Shown: positions 10,901 to 25,900 of the stretch, piece after piece | Layout: each line of letters starts with the position of its first letter | How positions within the stretch are numbered: the first letter of the stretch is position 1 | From: Lichenostomus cassidix | Taxonomy: Eukaryota > Chordata > Aves > Passeriformes > Meliphagidae | DNA: 64,000 nt | Assembly (NCBI GenBank): GCA_008360975.2 | Contig: CM039193.1 | Span: forward strand, 15,738,501 to 15,802,500 | Reading direction: 5' to 3' | Notes under the pieces: generated by a model | The model's input: the letters and a program-made list of their open reading frames with translations, nothing else | Databases searched by the model: none | Told to the model about the DNA's origin: nothing | Translations under genes and position numbers: made by a program

Positions 10901-13900
10901 CACACTCTCTAGTGAGTACAGCCATTAATCAAGAGTCTGGAGATTGGCATTTTTTCATAGTTTTGCCTCTGACCAGTTATCTCTTCAAGGCAAGGCTGCT
11001 TCCCCTTTCTGTGTCATGGGCTTCCCAGTTTGGGTAATGAAAAGGCTAACAGTGCCCTGTCTTGGTATTTGTGTAGACTTGTATAAGGTATATTAAACAT
11101 GAATGCAGTAGAGCGTTATTAAGTAAATCAAAAATCAACTGCTATCTGTCAAAATACAGCTGTAAGCAAATGTGGTAAAGATGGAGCATTGCTGTTGTGG
11201 CCTCATAGATCAGGTTTTGCCCATATGATAGGCAATACTTTATGGGTGTGTTGGAGGAGAGCAATATTTTCTGCAAATGGGTTGTGGCACAAAGGATGGG
11301 GAATGGGAATTGTGAAGGGAGCCTGTTGTTGCTGCAGAGCAATTGGAATTGCCCTTTGAGCTAGGCACAAGTGTTTAATAGGATCATATAGAGAAAGACA
11401 AATAGAGCAGCCTGTGCCTTGTGCCTGAGGGACTTGTGTTGGCAGAAGGACTTGGAGAAAGATTTGGGATCTCCAGTATCCTAGGGATATTGGCTGACCA
11501 CAAGCACCCACATGCTGCTGCCCAGTGGGCTGATGGGATCCGTGCATGTGGGACAGGGGAGTGCCACATGCATGTAGCAGCATTAAATAATGAGTATTGC
11601 AGTAGTGGAATAGCTGCAGAACTATTGTGTCCAGTTATGCTACTGACTGCTGGAGGAGGAAGTGGAAAATTAGGTTTGGAGAAAAAACAATGTGTGGATT
11701 AATAGCTTGAAAAAATCTCCCTTCTTATTAAAGACTGTCTAGCTCATCAAAGACAAGCTTAGGGGTAAATTACCTGGCACAGAGGGCAAAAATTTGAAAA
11801 CTTAAGTCTCGCTGGTTTCACAGACAAGTGTATAATAAGCACTATAAATGCTGGCCAGAAGAAAAGATGTACATCTCAACAGAGAATGCAATTAAATGCT
11901 AAAACAGCATAGCAAGGGTCTATTGCTGGCCACTTGAAAATCAGGATGATGTTTTCCCCAGACAGATTTCTTCTTGTTCAAAGGAAAACGATGGAAGAAA
12001 CAGGGTTGTTCCTGGCTGACTGGCCAAGATGAACTGTTATGGTAGTTTCTGCTGGATTCCTGTGCAAGAAAACAAGACTCTGCTAGTGCAGAGAACTACT
12101 TCCGAACTGGTGATGTTCAGGACAGACTGCAAAATGGAAATTTAAAGCTAAAATTTGTGCTGAAGGCGGGGAAAGCAGCAGCTGTTCTTTTAAATCATTC
12201 ACAAACCTGTTTCCTAGGTTAACTTATATAGACTTTCCTAACATTTTCTAACAGATCTCTCTGTTGTTAATGCCTGTATTTTTTGGGGGTTTTAATCTCC
12301 CTGTTGTGATTGAAAGAGGCTCCTGTTTCTATGCATTTCAGCCGAGTACTGTAACTCATCAGCAGTGAAAGCAGGATGTAGGACTAGAACTGGAGAAAAA
12401 CAAGCTGTAAAATGGCTGTAACAGATGGGACTCAAGGAGATTCCCACGTGAGGGGGGAAAGAAATCCATTTCCTCCCGCAAGCTTTTTTCAAACATCCAA
12501 GTAACTAGAGCAAGGGATTAGCAAGCTGGACTAGTGCATCTGTCCAGATGCTATGTCTGGCAGTGGTCAATACCAGAATCTGCAGAGAGAGAAAATACCT
12601 TGCTTCTGGAGAGGTGTGCCTGGATAGAGCTCTGTGCTGCACACCTGAGGTATGGCCAGTGATTCGGATTCACTCTTGCCCCTCGGGCACAGCTAAATTT
12701 AGACATGACAGCCATGGTAATTTCTCTTGGGCACGAGCACATATGGGTTGCTGCCTGTTGGTAAAGTAATTTTTGGGTGCTGTAACAGCCTCTGGTCCAA
12801 CAGATGAAGCAGCACATGGCATGTACCCTGACACATCAGGAGTTTCTGTTGTGTGACCAAAACCAAACCCCTTCCTCAGTATCAGGTAGGCTTTGACATG
12901 TTTATCTGCTATTGCTAATGCCTAAAGCCACCCTTTCTTTCAGGATCAGTGGCTCCTCTGGAGTTATTCAGGTGCTTTGATTCCCATACATTTATAGTGG
13001 GAGTTCCATGGGCTTTGTGCAACATTGGGTTCAATCCCCATATGGGCTATTCACTTAAGAGTTGGACTAAATGATCCATGTGGGTCCCTTGCAATTCATA
13101 ATATTCTGTAATTCTGTGATTTTTCTCTTTCCTACTGCGGTGCCAGGCAGAAAAGCCCAGGGCAAAACCCCCGCCTGCCCATGAAGCACTGGGCTGGCTT
13201 TGTGGCTTCGTTTTGGAAGTGGGGTATATGGCAGGGATCTTTTAGGACCATTGCCATGGAGTTGGGTTTCCAGCTTGGCTTCCTGGTGTTTGTCATGTGC
13301 TGATTGGCAGCCAAGTGGACAAACAAGAGGGGACGGGTGATTGGGTTAATATCAGATCAGGCTCTATGGAAAATCCCGGATTCTGAGAACAGAAGTTTCT
13401 GGAAAGCACACAAATAACTAAAACATTCCCAGGAAGCGTGCAAGAGCAGAGAGAAGGTTACTGGGCTTTTCCTGGGTTTTTTGCTTTCCTTGTCCAGTTG
13501 GCTAACCTGGGAATTCAGAGTCTCCTGCCACCCTGGCTCATACCCCTGGAGCCTTGTCTTCCCTGCTTTCCCCACGGTGTGGAAAAAGGGCGCTTGTAGG
13601 GAATGCACTGGGAGTTTGTGAGCTTCACCCTTGCCTTTCCTGTTCCTTCCCTCCTCTTGTTTTTCTTAGCCCTGTCGCAAAAGCACCTGCTGGTCATTCC
13701 CTGGTGCTGGGCTGTAGCACAGGATCCCCTCAGCTCTGTCCCTGTGCTCAGCTCTGCAGCCAGCCTTGAGCACAGGAATCTCTGCTGCTTCTTGCTGTCT
13801 GTCTCGGTGCTGGAAACCAGCTGACCCTGTGCTGGTTCTGCCTGGCCTGCAGCTGTGAGGCCTCTGTGGTTTGGGTGCTGGCAGCCCCTGGCCTCAAGCT

Positions 13901-16900
13901 TGCTTTGTGCAGCTGTAGTTCCAAGAAATGTAATGAACCAGAGCCCTGGCCACAGGGCAGGGGTGACACCGAGGGCCTGTGAGAAGAGAGGGGGTGCTGG
14001 GGGCCTTGGGGAACCGCAGTTGTGGGTGGAAGGGAGAGGCAGAGGTTCAGGGGAAGCTGGAGGTGTTGGCAAAGTTTTGCATTTGTTGCACTCAACAGAG
14101 AAGATGGGGGGGTGGAACCCAAATAAATGACAGTTTGAACTTAGGGTGAATCTAGCAGTGAAGCAAGACTTCCTGGAATCACAAGGTGAGAGCAGCCTGT
14201 GAGTGGCTTGGCTAAGAGACAAAAAGTTGAAAGCCTATTGAGTGCTGGAAATTAAGTAGCATGAGAAGCAAATATTTGTGTCCACTGTACATGTAAGCAC
14301 AAGGTAATCACAGAATAGTTTGGGTTGGAAGGGACCTCTGCAGATCATCCAGTGCGATCCCCATGCTAAGTCAGGGTCACCCAGAGCACAAGATGCAGGA
14401 ATACATCCAGGTGAGTTTCGGATGCCTCCAGGGGAGCACTCCGTGCCCTCCCTGGGCAGCTGTTTCACTGCTCTGCCAGCATCAATGTAAAGAAGTTCTT
14501 CCTCGTGTTGAGGTCTTGTGTGTTATTTTATGGTCTACCTAAAATTTGCTCCAAGGAACAGCAGGGGCTACTGAGTTCGCTTTTCCATATGACTTCTGCT
14601 CACCTATCCATGGAATGAAATCTGCTGTCTGCCCCTGCATGCAGGTGTTAGCAGCTCTGTTGTGGGGGCTGCCCAAGCCATGTGCAGGACCTTCCTTCCC
14701 ATCCACCTTGCTGCCATTGCTAACAAAAGCAGGCAGAGGATTTTAGATTCTTTCTGGTTCTGTCTGTTTGCCATTCAATCCCTTCACTCCTTCCAAAACT
14801 GGCTTTTGCTGTAGGAAGGAGCTTCTTGCACAGACTAGGGTAGAAAAATTCTTCAAAATGTTCCGTTTCCCCATTCTGACACAAACACCACACTGATACC
14901 GACATGTGTGTACACCAGGCTCCAGGATAAGTAGTTTTGCCAGTACCTGTAGCAGTGGTTAGCAGATTTTTTAGTGTATATTGGGTTGTAACTGACAATG
15001 ACTCATACTGTAAGCAATAACTTGAATGTTAATAACTCCAGAATTGGGCTGGATAATAAATCCAGAATTCTACCCAGTGGTTGGCATGCTGTGGGGAAAT
15101 ACAGAATTGGGTCACAAAGTGTTTTCTTTCATTTCCCAGTGGAATTTTTGTAATTTGATCACCAGCTTTGAAGGCTGAGATATGAAACGGATGGTTAAAA
15201 TGGCTTTTGGCAATGTTGGCATATTAGCTGGTGTTTGGGCTCTGACTGTTCAGTCTGAGAAGACATGGGGTTTCCTACCCAATAAAAACCCCAGCCTTAG
15301 GCTAGTTACTGTTGTCCTAGTCCCAGTTTCTCTGTGCCAGTCCCAGGCACCTCTTTTTAGCACCATTGGCCTCTTTGTTGCTTTTTCCCAGCTGTGGTTC
15401 CAGTCAGATTCTTGTGTAGTCTTTGTATGAACACTAATACTTGGCCAGAAATACTTCATCTCCCAAGATGAGATTTGAAAAGGGCTCTGCTGTGTTCTGC
15501 AAAATGCTGTAATTTATCAATTTCCAGTGGTGATATTTTGGAGATGATAGTATGATTGGAGAAGCACAGATTTTGGCTGTATCTTTTGCTAGAAGATGAA
15601 AAACACTGAGTGACAAATATGGTTTCAAAACAATTTTCGATAATTTAATCATTCCTGAAGCCTAGTGGCAATGGGAGTGGAATGACTGGACATACTCTGT
15701 GTCATGGTTGCTGGATTTTCCTGATTCTTTGCCTGTTAGAATACATCTTCTGTGCTTATCAGTCAAGTTTAAAATAATTATTAAACCTTTTCTTGTGGGG
15801 AGATACTAATGACTGGGAAAATATGTAATTTCTTTAGGTTGTCGCATTATTTACGTCCTTTTAATTTTGTAGTATTATGGTAAATGTGTATTATGAGAAA
15901 ACCCACCTTTGCCTCAGTAAAACATATAATGAAATAACCAAGACAATGAGGTAGGGCAGTCAGAATGCAGGATACAAAGCCTAAGTAATATCAACATCCT
16001 ATTTTATTTATATTTTATGTGGCAAAACCTTAAATTGGTCATGTTTAAATAGGAGCTTTGGCAAGCACACTAAAGTGCTTTCGCTGTGGAATGTGTAAAG
16101 TAGGCATTCCATTGAAAACCATCAAGCATGAAATTATTAATGATAAACTTTGAGGAAGTTAATAAATGGTTAGAATAGTTCTAGTGTATGGAAGTCACAT
16201 TTGGACATTTGTAATCAGTAACTTGTGCTTCTCTGGGAACAGATGATTCTGAGCTACTGTGGAGATTTCCAGGAAATGTTTTTAAGTGTCCAGAAATGGC
16301 TGGTATTTAAAGGAGTGAGTCAATAGCCAAGCAGAATTTTTTGGGTGCTTTTTCTTCTGTGGTCTTGGAATCCTCAGCACCTCACCTGCTTCGCCAGAGC
16401 AGCTGTGGTTACAATCCCTGGCTGTCTGCAGTGCCCAAGTGTTTTCAGACTGATTCATCTGGAGCTGTTGGCTGAATGACCAAAGCCACTTCTCGCCAAA
16501 ATGGGTAGATAAAGTGTTTATTTTTCCCTTTTGCTGTCTGAGCCCTATAATAATTTCCTCCAGGTTGGGAGCCTGGGAAGGCTGTTTTCATCCATAATTG
16601 TCTAGGAAAGGAATCCCAGAGCAGCAGTGTGGAATTTGTGATATTGGAGGCTGTTAGTGAAACTCCCATATGAGGACAGTGTCAGTAATGTCATGGTGAC
16701 CAGGGCAGGGCATTGTGGTGTGGCTTCTCACCCTGGCTGAGGCTATTTAGATATCAGTCCCCAAACTCGCCTGCTCCAGGGATGGTTCATCAAAGCTCAC
16801 CTACTGAACACTTCATTTTTATACCTGTTTGCATCTCCCTTCCCACTTCCTGCAGATGTGGAGTGGCTTGTCATGAAGGATGACCAGCAGCTCTGAATCT

Positions 16901-19900
16901 TTTCAGAGATACTGCAGCTTTGCACAAGGCATCTCTTATGCTGCATCTCAGTTAGGGATTAGCTAGCCAAGAAAGGGCTTCTGCCCTTATGTACAGGCCT
17001 GCCCAGTTCAGACACCTGACAAAAGCCACTGTAAAATAAAAGGGAAGCTGACCTGCCTGCCAGAACTTGTTACTTTCAAATATTCCATCTTACACCAGTT
17101 ATTTTTTGTAAATTTTGTTAAACTTTCTGGATTTACAGGAAAGATCCAAGAGCAGCCCTCTCAAGTAGAGTATCCTAACCATGGCGGGAGTGCCTTGGGC
17201 AGCAAGGCACTTTGTGCACTGTTGTGCTCTGAAAGCACAAGGATGAGAGGTAGCTGGGAGCACCTGCTGAGAGGCTGATTCAATCAAGGTCTTCATAACA
17301 TTTCCATCCTAAAGTTTTCTTCAGTGAATAACAAAGGAAGTTCATGCTGCAGTCTGAGGGAGCCACATGTGTGCTTTCTCTTACAGCTCATTTTCACAAA
17401 CCTTAGAAGTCTTTGAGACCTCTCCTGCTGTGTTGGATTTTATATAACGTGGCAAAGGGATTTGAAAAAGAAGAGAGTGATGGGGGGAGGAGGCAGCAGT
17501 GGCAGAGCTGCATACAGATCCAGGAGCATGGATGAAAATCTTTTCCATGTTACTTTGTAGCAACAAAATGTAGTAGGAGTCCACAATCTGAAATCCATGC
17601 AGGGAGCTGCTCATTTGGATCATTTAGTAACTCATTCCCTTAGCTTTTCATCTGCAGGTTGGATTATTGGTTTAGATGCTGTTAGCAGCTGTGCAACTGC
17701 TTCCACGTCAGCTATCCTGCTGAGGAGACTGTGTAGAAATATTGAGTTTTGAAGCTTAGAAATTCTGAAAGCTTAAATTTTGGAGTAAATAAAATGGTGT
17801 TGCAGAAGATAATGTGCTCCAGCTGTCTGGTTATTGTTTTTCCCAACATTGCTAGAAGATTTCGGAGGATCTGTGGGAGATTGTATCCTGAGGATCTGGT
17901 TACTAATAAAAGCACCCTGTGGGGCAGATGGAGCTGAAGTGACTTCGGGCATGTCAGTTCCATTGCTACCATCTGTGTTTTTAAAATTAGCAACGAAAAT
18001 ACATTTCATTGGGTACAGAGTCAAGAAATTTAAACTTCGGTCCTCAGATCACAAAGGTGTGAGTCAAAACAGCTCCCTTTGTACTTTTGTTTGTTTTTTT
18101 AGGATCTCGTCTCTTTAGTTGTGGAGGAAGAATTTCAGAAATGTGAGAATTCAGCCCTGTGTTTCCCAGTTCCTGCTCCTCATCCTGTGATCCTGGAAAT
18201 TGGCTGTGGCTCTGGAGCAATTGCTCTGAGTCTGCTCTGCAAACTGCCACAGGTGAGCTCCCTTCAGTGTTCCTGGTGCCATGGATGCCTGTGTTAGAGG
18301 ACAATCCCACTCTGCTCATCTTTATTGAGATGTTACAAACTTCTCTGATGGGACTTTGGCAGCTCAGGTCTCTGACAGTCGGGTTCTGTAAGTTCATGGT
18401 AGGTAGAGGAGGGATATTTGGGAATTGCTGCCTCTTCCCATCTGTCTGCAGGAATAGCAGAGACATAATCAGAATGAAAGAAGTGAATGTGCTCATTGTG
18501 GAGCTGCTGCAGCTCCCTGTTAATCGCCTTAGCTTGAAGCATTGGTGAGTGCTGGTTTAAGATACTAACCTGAGCTGAGGACAGGAGGGACTGAGGCATG
18601 GGCACACACTCTATTAGTTGAATTTATGGGGCAGTCATCTCGAAAAATCACCTTGCTGTGAATCAAAAGATCTTGTCTCTAGGAAACTGAAGATAAAATG
18701 ATACAGGAAAGGGATTACCATAGCGGTGTCAATACTTGGGATCAATGACTAGCATATCTCATTGCCACAACTGCCAGACCATGATTTTGAAGTCTTTTGT
18801 TTCCTAGTAACAACCCACAGCTTCTGAAGAGAGTGAAAAGAGCAGGGAGGGGACTGAGATCTGGGTGTCCAAAGCCCTTCTTGCACCTGATTCTTGTGGT
18901 GTGTAACATGTTTATGGAGATACTCTTGGTAAAGAAAATGAGAAATAAATCCAGGATCTCATTGCATGTGGTTAAGGGAAAAGTATTCCACTTTCCTCAG
19001 AACTGCAGACCAGCCAGTTCCTTCTCAGGAATGAGAATTGCTGTGGCCAGCCCCTCCTCTTGTAGAAGTATAAGCCTTGCTATGTAAGAATTAGAGGTTG
19101 ATGCCTCTAATGGAAGGGGTGTTCCTCCTCCCAGTGACCTGAGAAGGTTAATACTTGAGCTTCTTTAGTTCAGAGTATAATTGCTCTGATTTCCTGAGCT
19201 AGGAGAAGAGCTTCATGCTCTTTTCTTTGCTTATTAACTTAGAGCTGTGTCAGTCTGTCCCTGTAACTCATAACAGTCCTTTCCCAGCCCAAACTGCTGT
19301 GCCCAGGGAAATAGGAACCTTGACTAATTAGAATTAGTGGTAGCCACACTGACAGCTAAGTGGAGTTACACTCTGGGTAATCTCCTCAGTATTTGAGACA
19401 GAATTTGGCACTCAGGCTACTGAGAAAGCAGCAGCAACTTTTCATTTATGGTTTCAGCTGTGTCCTTCACCTTAAGAGTGAGCTTCATGTGTGGGGGTGC
19501 TGGCCTGACACCATGAAATTAATCCCCTTAGGAGTGATGGCCAATCATCTTCAAATGCAAAGCAGTTTCTTCAAGCATGTGTTCTCTGTGTAAATCCTTA
19601 CCAACATCTGCACTCAAAAAAACATTGAGCAAAGCAAAACCCTGTTAGGCCTTTGCCTGTGGTTTTCCCAAGGTGGAATGGAAGGTCAAACAAGTCTTCA
19701 GCTGTGCAGCCCTGTCTCCTTCTGTTATGCTGGAGAACTCTGAAATACTTGACACATAGTCAAATACGTGCAGTCAATACAGGCAGTGAATGTGGTGTAA
19801 GGACTGCAGGGGAGTAACTGGGTAAAAGGTGTCTGCATAACAGATGGGAAATGCCAGAATCTCTGTCCAAGTGGTTGTGTTAGTGTTGGGAAGGATCCTG

Positions 19901-22900
19901 TCTGCATTAGGGAGGATAAATCCAACAGCATGACTTTCCTCCAGCCTGTGCCTAGCCCAAACTAGCCAGAGTGTTGAGTCTCACCCTGCCAGGAGCTGTG
20001 AGGGATCAGGTGGTGTGAATCACTGTGACTCTGTTGTTGTCTGTTCTGGTGGGCTACTGGCTGTGCTGCAGAGTGCCTTCAGTCAGTCACCTTAGTGCCT
20101 TAGCACATCACTCGTTATCCCAGCTGTGCCCTACATGGATTCCTCAGGAGCTGTTCATTTCAGAAGCCCAGAGTGAGCAGTTTCCTGTCAGTTTTGATCT
20201 TGCATGTTTGGCAGAGCATGTCTGCTCGGGAATCGTGACGTTGTAACGCCTGCTTGATGGGGTTTGTTGGTTTTTTCTGTTCCAGAGCAGGGTCATAGCC
20301 ATGGATAAAGAGGAAGCTGCTGTGGATCTCACCAGGGAGAATGCACATAGGTATAAGACCACATATTACTCATTTTTTTGTAAATTGTTGCTTGAGAAAG
20401 ATCAAGAGTCCTCGGTACTTGTACATGGGGTTCATGTTTATCACCACTGGAAACCAGAGAATGTTGAGTTGTTGAGCTCCGACAGCATGTAACAATTAAA
20501 GAAAAACACTCTGGTAAGCATAGGCATTTTTTTTCTTGACTTATGAATGTGCTTTGCAAAGGCAGCAGCCTAAATAAAGCAATGGTACTCACATGCTGTT
20601 TGTCAAGGGTTTTCAAAGTATTTCTTGGTAGCTACTCTTATCCCTTTCTGTGAACTCAGGAAGCCCAGGAATATTTATGTCACTTAGGAGGTTAAGGACA
20701 AGTGTAGCCTGATCCTTTCTCTCTCTGGCTCCCCTAATCGTTACTGTTGTGCTTGTTTCTGTCCTTGCTCCTCTAGAAATGTTTGCACAGTCAAGTAGCA
20801 CCTTTCCTCTAATGTGCTGTGTGGTGTCCCTCAGCATCCTCTCTGCAATCTTGGTTTGGTGGGAATGGTGCAGGTGGATCCCATGCTGTTCAGACACCTG
20901 TGCTGTGGCTGGATGGATGTTCAGAGCTGCTGGTTCAAGCACCTTGTGCTGAAGTCAGAGAGATGTCTGTCAGGTTGTCCTTGTCCTTCCTAGTGGCTCT
21001 ACTTCCTCAGCTGATTCTTTTGTCAGGTTGTTCTGGACTGTCAGTACCACAGGGAACCCCAGAGCTGGAATCCCAGTATGCTTCTGAGTCTCTGTAGGCT
21101 TTGTGAAATGAGCTCCAGATTGCATCCATGACCTCAGTAACTGCTGGGCCCTAAGCATTAATTAGAGCCATCTCAGAAAGAATTCCTGTTGCTATTTCTC
21201 ATGGAGTCCAGTACAACTGTGAGTCTCAAGAGATGCTCATTAACTGGGATTTCTGTCCATAGGCTCTTTTTTCCCAAGCTGCTGCCAGCATTGGGGCTAC
21301 AGAGACAGGCTGCTTCTGGTGCTGGCTGCACTGGGCTGCATCTCTTCACTCCTTGCAGCCAGTGCCAGCTTGTATGTGAGTCCAAAGAGCTGAGTAAGAA
21401 CAAGCCCTTCCCATACTTGTCACCTCACTGTTACCCTTCACCTCCTAGCCCACTTACAGGGAACGGGGAGCAGAGGTTTCCTCCTAATGTGTCAGTGTCC
21501 AGCCAAATTCTGTTGCAATTTTTCATAGATACAATAAAAGCTGGCCAGATCTTTGACTCCTTGATAAACTATAACTCTGGCCTCTGGGGAAAATTGTCTT
21601 GCTTATTAACATTGCTTGTTGGCTCAAGAGTGGATTAGGGAGTATAAATGCCATGTCAGAGAACTTCATATTTCTCCATGGATATTTTCATTGCATCTTT
21701 ATGATCTTGTCCCTGGCATGGTGCCCTGTAGCTCTTGGGAGAGAAGCCAGCAGGATAAGCTGTGTTACTGCTTGAGTGAACCCAGCTTGGATCCTGCCTG
21801 CTTTTCAGAGCTCCCCTGTCTCAGCTGTGTTCTCTAGATGCTTAGGTGAGTCTTACTGGATCAATGCCAGCACTACATCCATCTGGACACAGAGCACACA
21901 GTGCAGGAATTCCTCACTTTCCTGATGCCTGTGTATCCTGACAGGACAGGACGCTAGGCACTCAGCAAAGGGAGTAGAATTTGGGTGAAAGGCCACTGTG
22001 GTGGGAGGAGAGAATATGCTGGGAAGATCTTGGCAGTTGTGAATGTATGTGGATCAGATAAGAGATACAATATTTAATGATTTGTTTGTAGAATGTACTA
22101 TTCATGAATCCACACAAACACAGCTCCTAACCATTCTTCTTTCTGTTCTTGCATCTGGAATTTTGCAGGCTGCAACTCCAGGAAAGGATTCACATCATCC
22201 ACCAAGATGTTTCACACAGTAACTCTTTTCAGTGTTATAATCCCCTTTGTCTTTTTCCCTTTTTTTGCTTTGATGGGTGGAGGGAGGCATGAGAGACACC
22301 CAAGGGACCCCTCTGAGATGCAGGCAGCAGAAGAGTGTTGAAGTTAAAAGAGAAAAAGGTTGGAAAGAAGTGAGCCAGTGAAGCTTTTCCCTTCAGAGAT
22401 TTCCAGGGCAGATGATCAGCTGAGAAAAGTCCCTGACTACGTCAGAAGGTGAATTGGGTTTAGGTGTCCCAAGGTTGTGTCTGAGCTGGGAGTCCAGGTG
22501 CTCTTTTCTGTTACTGGGGAGGGGCAAATATATACAGAATGTAATTCATTCTATGCTGATATGGATGTTTTTGATAAACATCTACATGCCTGTCTCTCCA
22601 TTGATGTTAGAGGGAGCCCAGATATTTAGCTTACATTAAATGCCCTACCTTATTCACCTGAAATTAGATTAGTTAAACCAGGAAAGGATACTTGTGTTTC
22701 CCAGAGCCAGCTGAAACCAGTTAAAACTGATAATTTGGTGGGGCCTATCCAGTTAGGCTGATAGTGCTTAGCTGTTTGTTATCAGCTGTGGAGCAAGGAG
22801 CTGTAGCCCTGTGGGTTCAGTAGCACACCTTTCTTACACTGGTTTTTGACACTGTGCTACCTCTTAGAGGTGAAAGCCCTGTGCCAGGAGGCTGCCTGAG

Positions 22901-25900
22901 GACAGTGCCACGCTCACATGGTTACACAAGGTCTGGTTCAGGGCTGGCCTGTGTCAGACAGCAGCAGGAGTGCAGTGAGCTGCTCCTGGTCTACAGAAGA
23001 GCAGCCCATTGTTGTTATTGCTGAGGCACCCTGCCTCTGCAGTTTGTTGGAAGTCCTGCTGCAGCTTTGTAAGAGGACGAATCTGGATAGCAAGTCTGAG
23101 CTCCCACTTAGGTCTTTGTGGGCTCTCTGATTTCTCGTTGTTGCTTTAGATCCAGGTGGGCACAGAGCTCCAGGGCATCAAGCTCCTGTGCTTTTTAACA
23201 TGTTCTGCTAAGCAGGCTCTTAATATGAAAAAAATATACTTTGCCTGTGCTTAGCTTTGTATCACACTTGCACTCCTGGGAGAGGGAACAGGGCAGGCTA
23301 TTGCAGCAAGAAATAGGATAAAATTTTATTATCACGAAGCAGAGCCAAACACATTTACATGTGCCTGGAGACAGTTTCCTGGGGAGGGTGTTGACATTGA
23401 GCTTTTAGGGACGGTGCTGTGGTTGAGAGCTGGTTGTGACTCTTTTTCTTTTCCAGGTTCTGCCAAAGAGCTGCTGCTCTGGGGCCCCATAGATGTCATA
23501 GTCAGTAACCCCCCATATGTCTTCCATGAAGACATGGCTTCCTTGGACACAGAAATCCTCCGGTAATCAGACAAAGATTTTTCCTCTCCTGTTCCTTGCA
23601 GCAAAGTTCTCTGTCTGCTTCCTTATACTACACACAATTGCACACAAAACATGCAAATGTAATATACATGTTTATTGTAGGTGTGTAAGTGTAGGTGTGT
23701 TTATTTGGAATATAATAATACAGGCTTACTTTGATACTGCTTACAGGCTTGGAGAAGTGTTTTAAAGGCTTTAAAGGCTTGGAAGTGTTTTAAAGATTTA
23801 TTAAAATGGAAAAAGCACACGGTTTGAAATTAGCAAGTTCTCAATCCAAAATTGATTGTCATGCATGTGAGGAGAAAGTCCTGCCCCCACAAGATATGCA
23901 CTAGAACAGGTTCTGATAGCTGAGCTTTCTGCATCCCAGCTGGCTCTGCAGGGTTAGCCACAGCCTGAGCTGATGGTTGGCATGGTTGAAATCAAGCAGT
24001 GACCCTTGCTGCACAAGCCCCTATCTCCCTGGCCAGCTTAGAGAGAACAGACCTATGTATTGGAACTGTGAGATCCCACCTACAGTTGGCTCCTAATTAT
24101 CCAAAACTCTTCAGGGGATGTTTTCTGCTTGTGCTAAATACGGAGTTTCTCAGCCCAGTGGTGGCTGCCTTCTCCCTCCCTGTATTTCCCATAAAAGGGG
24201 TGAGTGCTGTCACCTGCTCTGGGAACGCTGGAGTTCAGGTGTGTTAAGTGCACCTTTCTTTGTGGGGTGATGCATTCTCAAGGGCCACAGGAATTGCTGT
24301 CAAATGTCTTTTTCTTCCCACACTCCAGTTATGAGGACCTTGATGCACTGGATGGAGGAGACGATGGCATGAGAGTCATCAAAATAATTCTGGCTTTGGC
24401 TCCTTCTCTTCTGAAAGTTTCTGGGTAAGCACTGCCCTCTTTTGAATTTCATGTCTTTTATCCATCCACTTCTGTAAGTTCTGTACTTCCCTGTATGAAG
24501 ACAAAACAGAGGGAAAATATTTGCAAAATTGTCCCCTCATTGCCCCACTTAATAATAGCAGTTTACAAAATGTCATGTGTGAAGCGAAATTAGCTTGAAA
24601 TTGGTTAATAAAGGGATATGAGCCTTCCTTGGCTGTTGGTGGTGTTTCCTGATCATTATTGAAATGGGAATCTTTAAAGGGCAAAGTGCAACAAAAAGAA
24701 CATGGAAGAGACCAGTTGAGGAAGAGTACAAAAAGCAGGGGACTTTAAGGTGAACAACTGATTGAAGAAGCAATGTAGAACTCTTTAAGGATGGATGTAG
24801 ATCTCTGCTTCCTTCCTGTTCTTTAATTAGGGGAAATTTGGTTGTTGTGCCAGTATACAGCGGTGAATATCCCAGGAGAAAAAAGATCAGTCAAGGATAG
24901 TTTCTTTAATGTTAAATTTCTCCATAATTAATATTCAAGACTGATTGTTCCTATTCTCTGTCATGTGGGATCCATTTTGAAGATCAACGTGCTGATACCC
25001 AAAAGTCTGAGTGTACTGTTCATGTGCCAGGGCATTCACACATCCTGTTGAATGTTCCTGACATTTGGCCAGCATAAGAGAGGTTGTTGAAAATCTGCTG
25101 TTTTGAGAAGAAGAATGGGAATATTGAGAGGCATACTGCATGCAGAATTCATTCCTCATGCTTTGCATGACCACAAGAGCAGAAGATGCTCCTCAGATTT
25201 TCCCAGCAATAGAGACTGGTCCTGTGGGCTTGTTTGTTAAGATTGTTTCTTTTCCTTCTCTTTTTGCTTGTTTAATAAGGTGGAGCCCCCATTGAGGAAT
25301 GGAAGTTTTTTAAGGTCAGAAATGAGATCCACACCCAGCTTATAGTTAGCCTGGTGAATTTGTAGGGAGTATTCAGTGTGGGATGTTTTAAGAGCTCTCA
25401 GGAGAGCATTTGATGGGGTTTGGCCTGTGTCCTTTGCCTGCTAGACTTGTCTCTTGCTGTGCTGTCCCAGGCTGTAACCAGCTCCATCACTGCCTGTGCC
25501 TGTCAGCTGGGGTGGTTCTGCTTTGTCATGGGAGGGGACATGAAGAATGAGCCAGTGTAATAAAGCCTGGCAGAGCTGGAAATAGCCCTGCAGTGTCCAG
25601 GCCTGGTCCTGGTGCCCTAACTGGGGTTATTTGATTAGTTCTGTGTAGGCCTGAATGCTGGTGGTGTTTTCATAACTGATTTATGGAGACATTTACTGTG
25701 GGAAAATGTGTGTACTGACTTTTTCTTTGTGTCTCTTGCTGCTTCTACACAGAGGGACTTCAGGCTGCCAGGCTGCTATGCTCAGTATTCCTGCAGCATA
25801 AAAGCTGCCTTCTGCCCTTAAATCTTCAGGGTTTCAGAAACACATTGCTGGTGGTATCTCTAGCTGGGCTTCAAAAGGGCTCATCACATCTTGATAGGAG

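Larger units (their letters stand above)
6616..18102 (+). other. HEMK1: HEMK1 intron 4 (11.5 kb)
   Basis: The intron separates the PRPETE exon from the SAM-loop exon. Apart from the CTCF-type site, two CR1 fragments and a GC-rich block at 13.5-14.2 kb that is open on the minus strand, I see no exon, RNA gene or complete repeat. The part from 15.6 to 16.3 kb is AT-rich. Confidence 0.7.
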
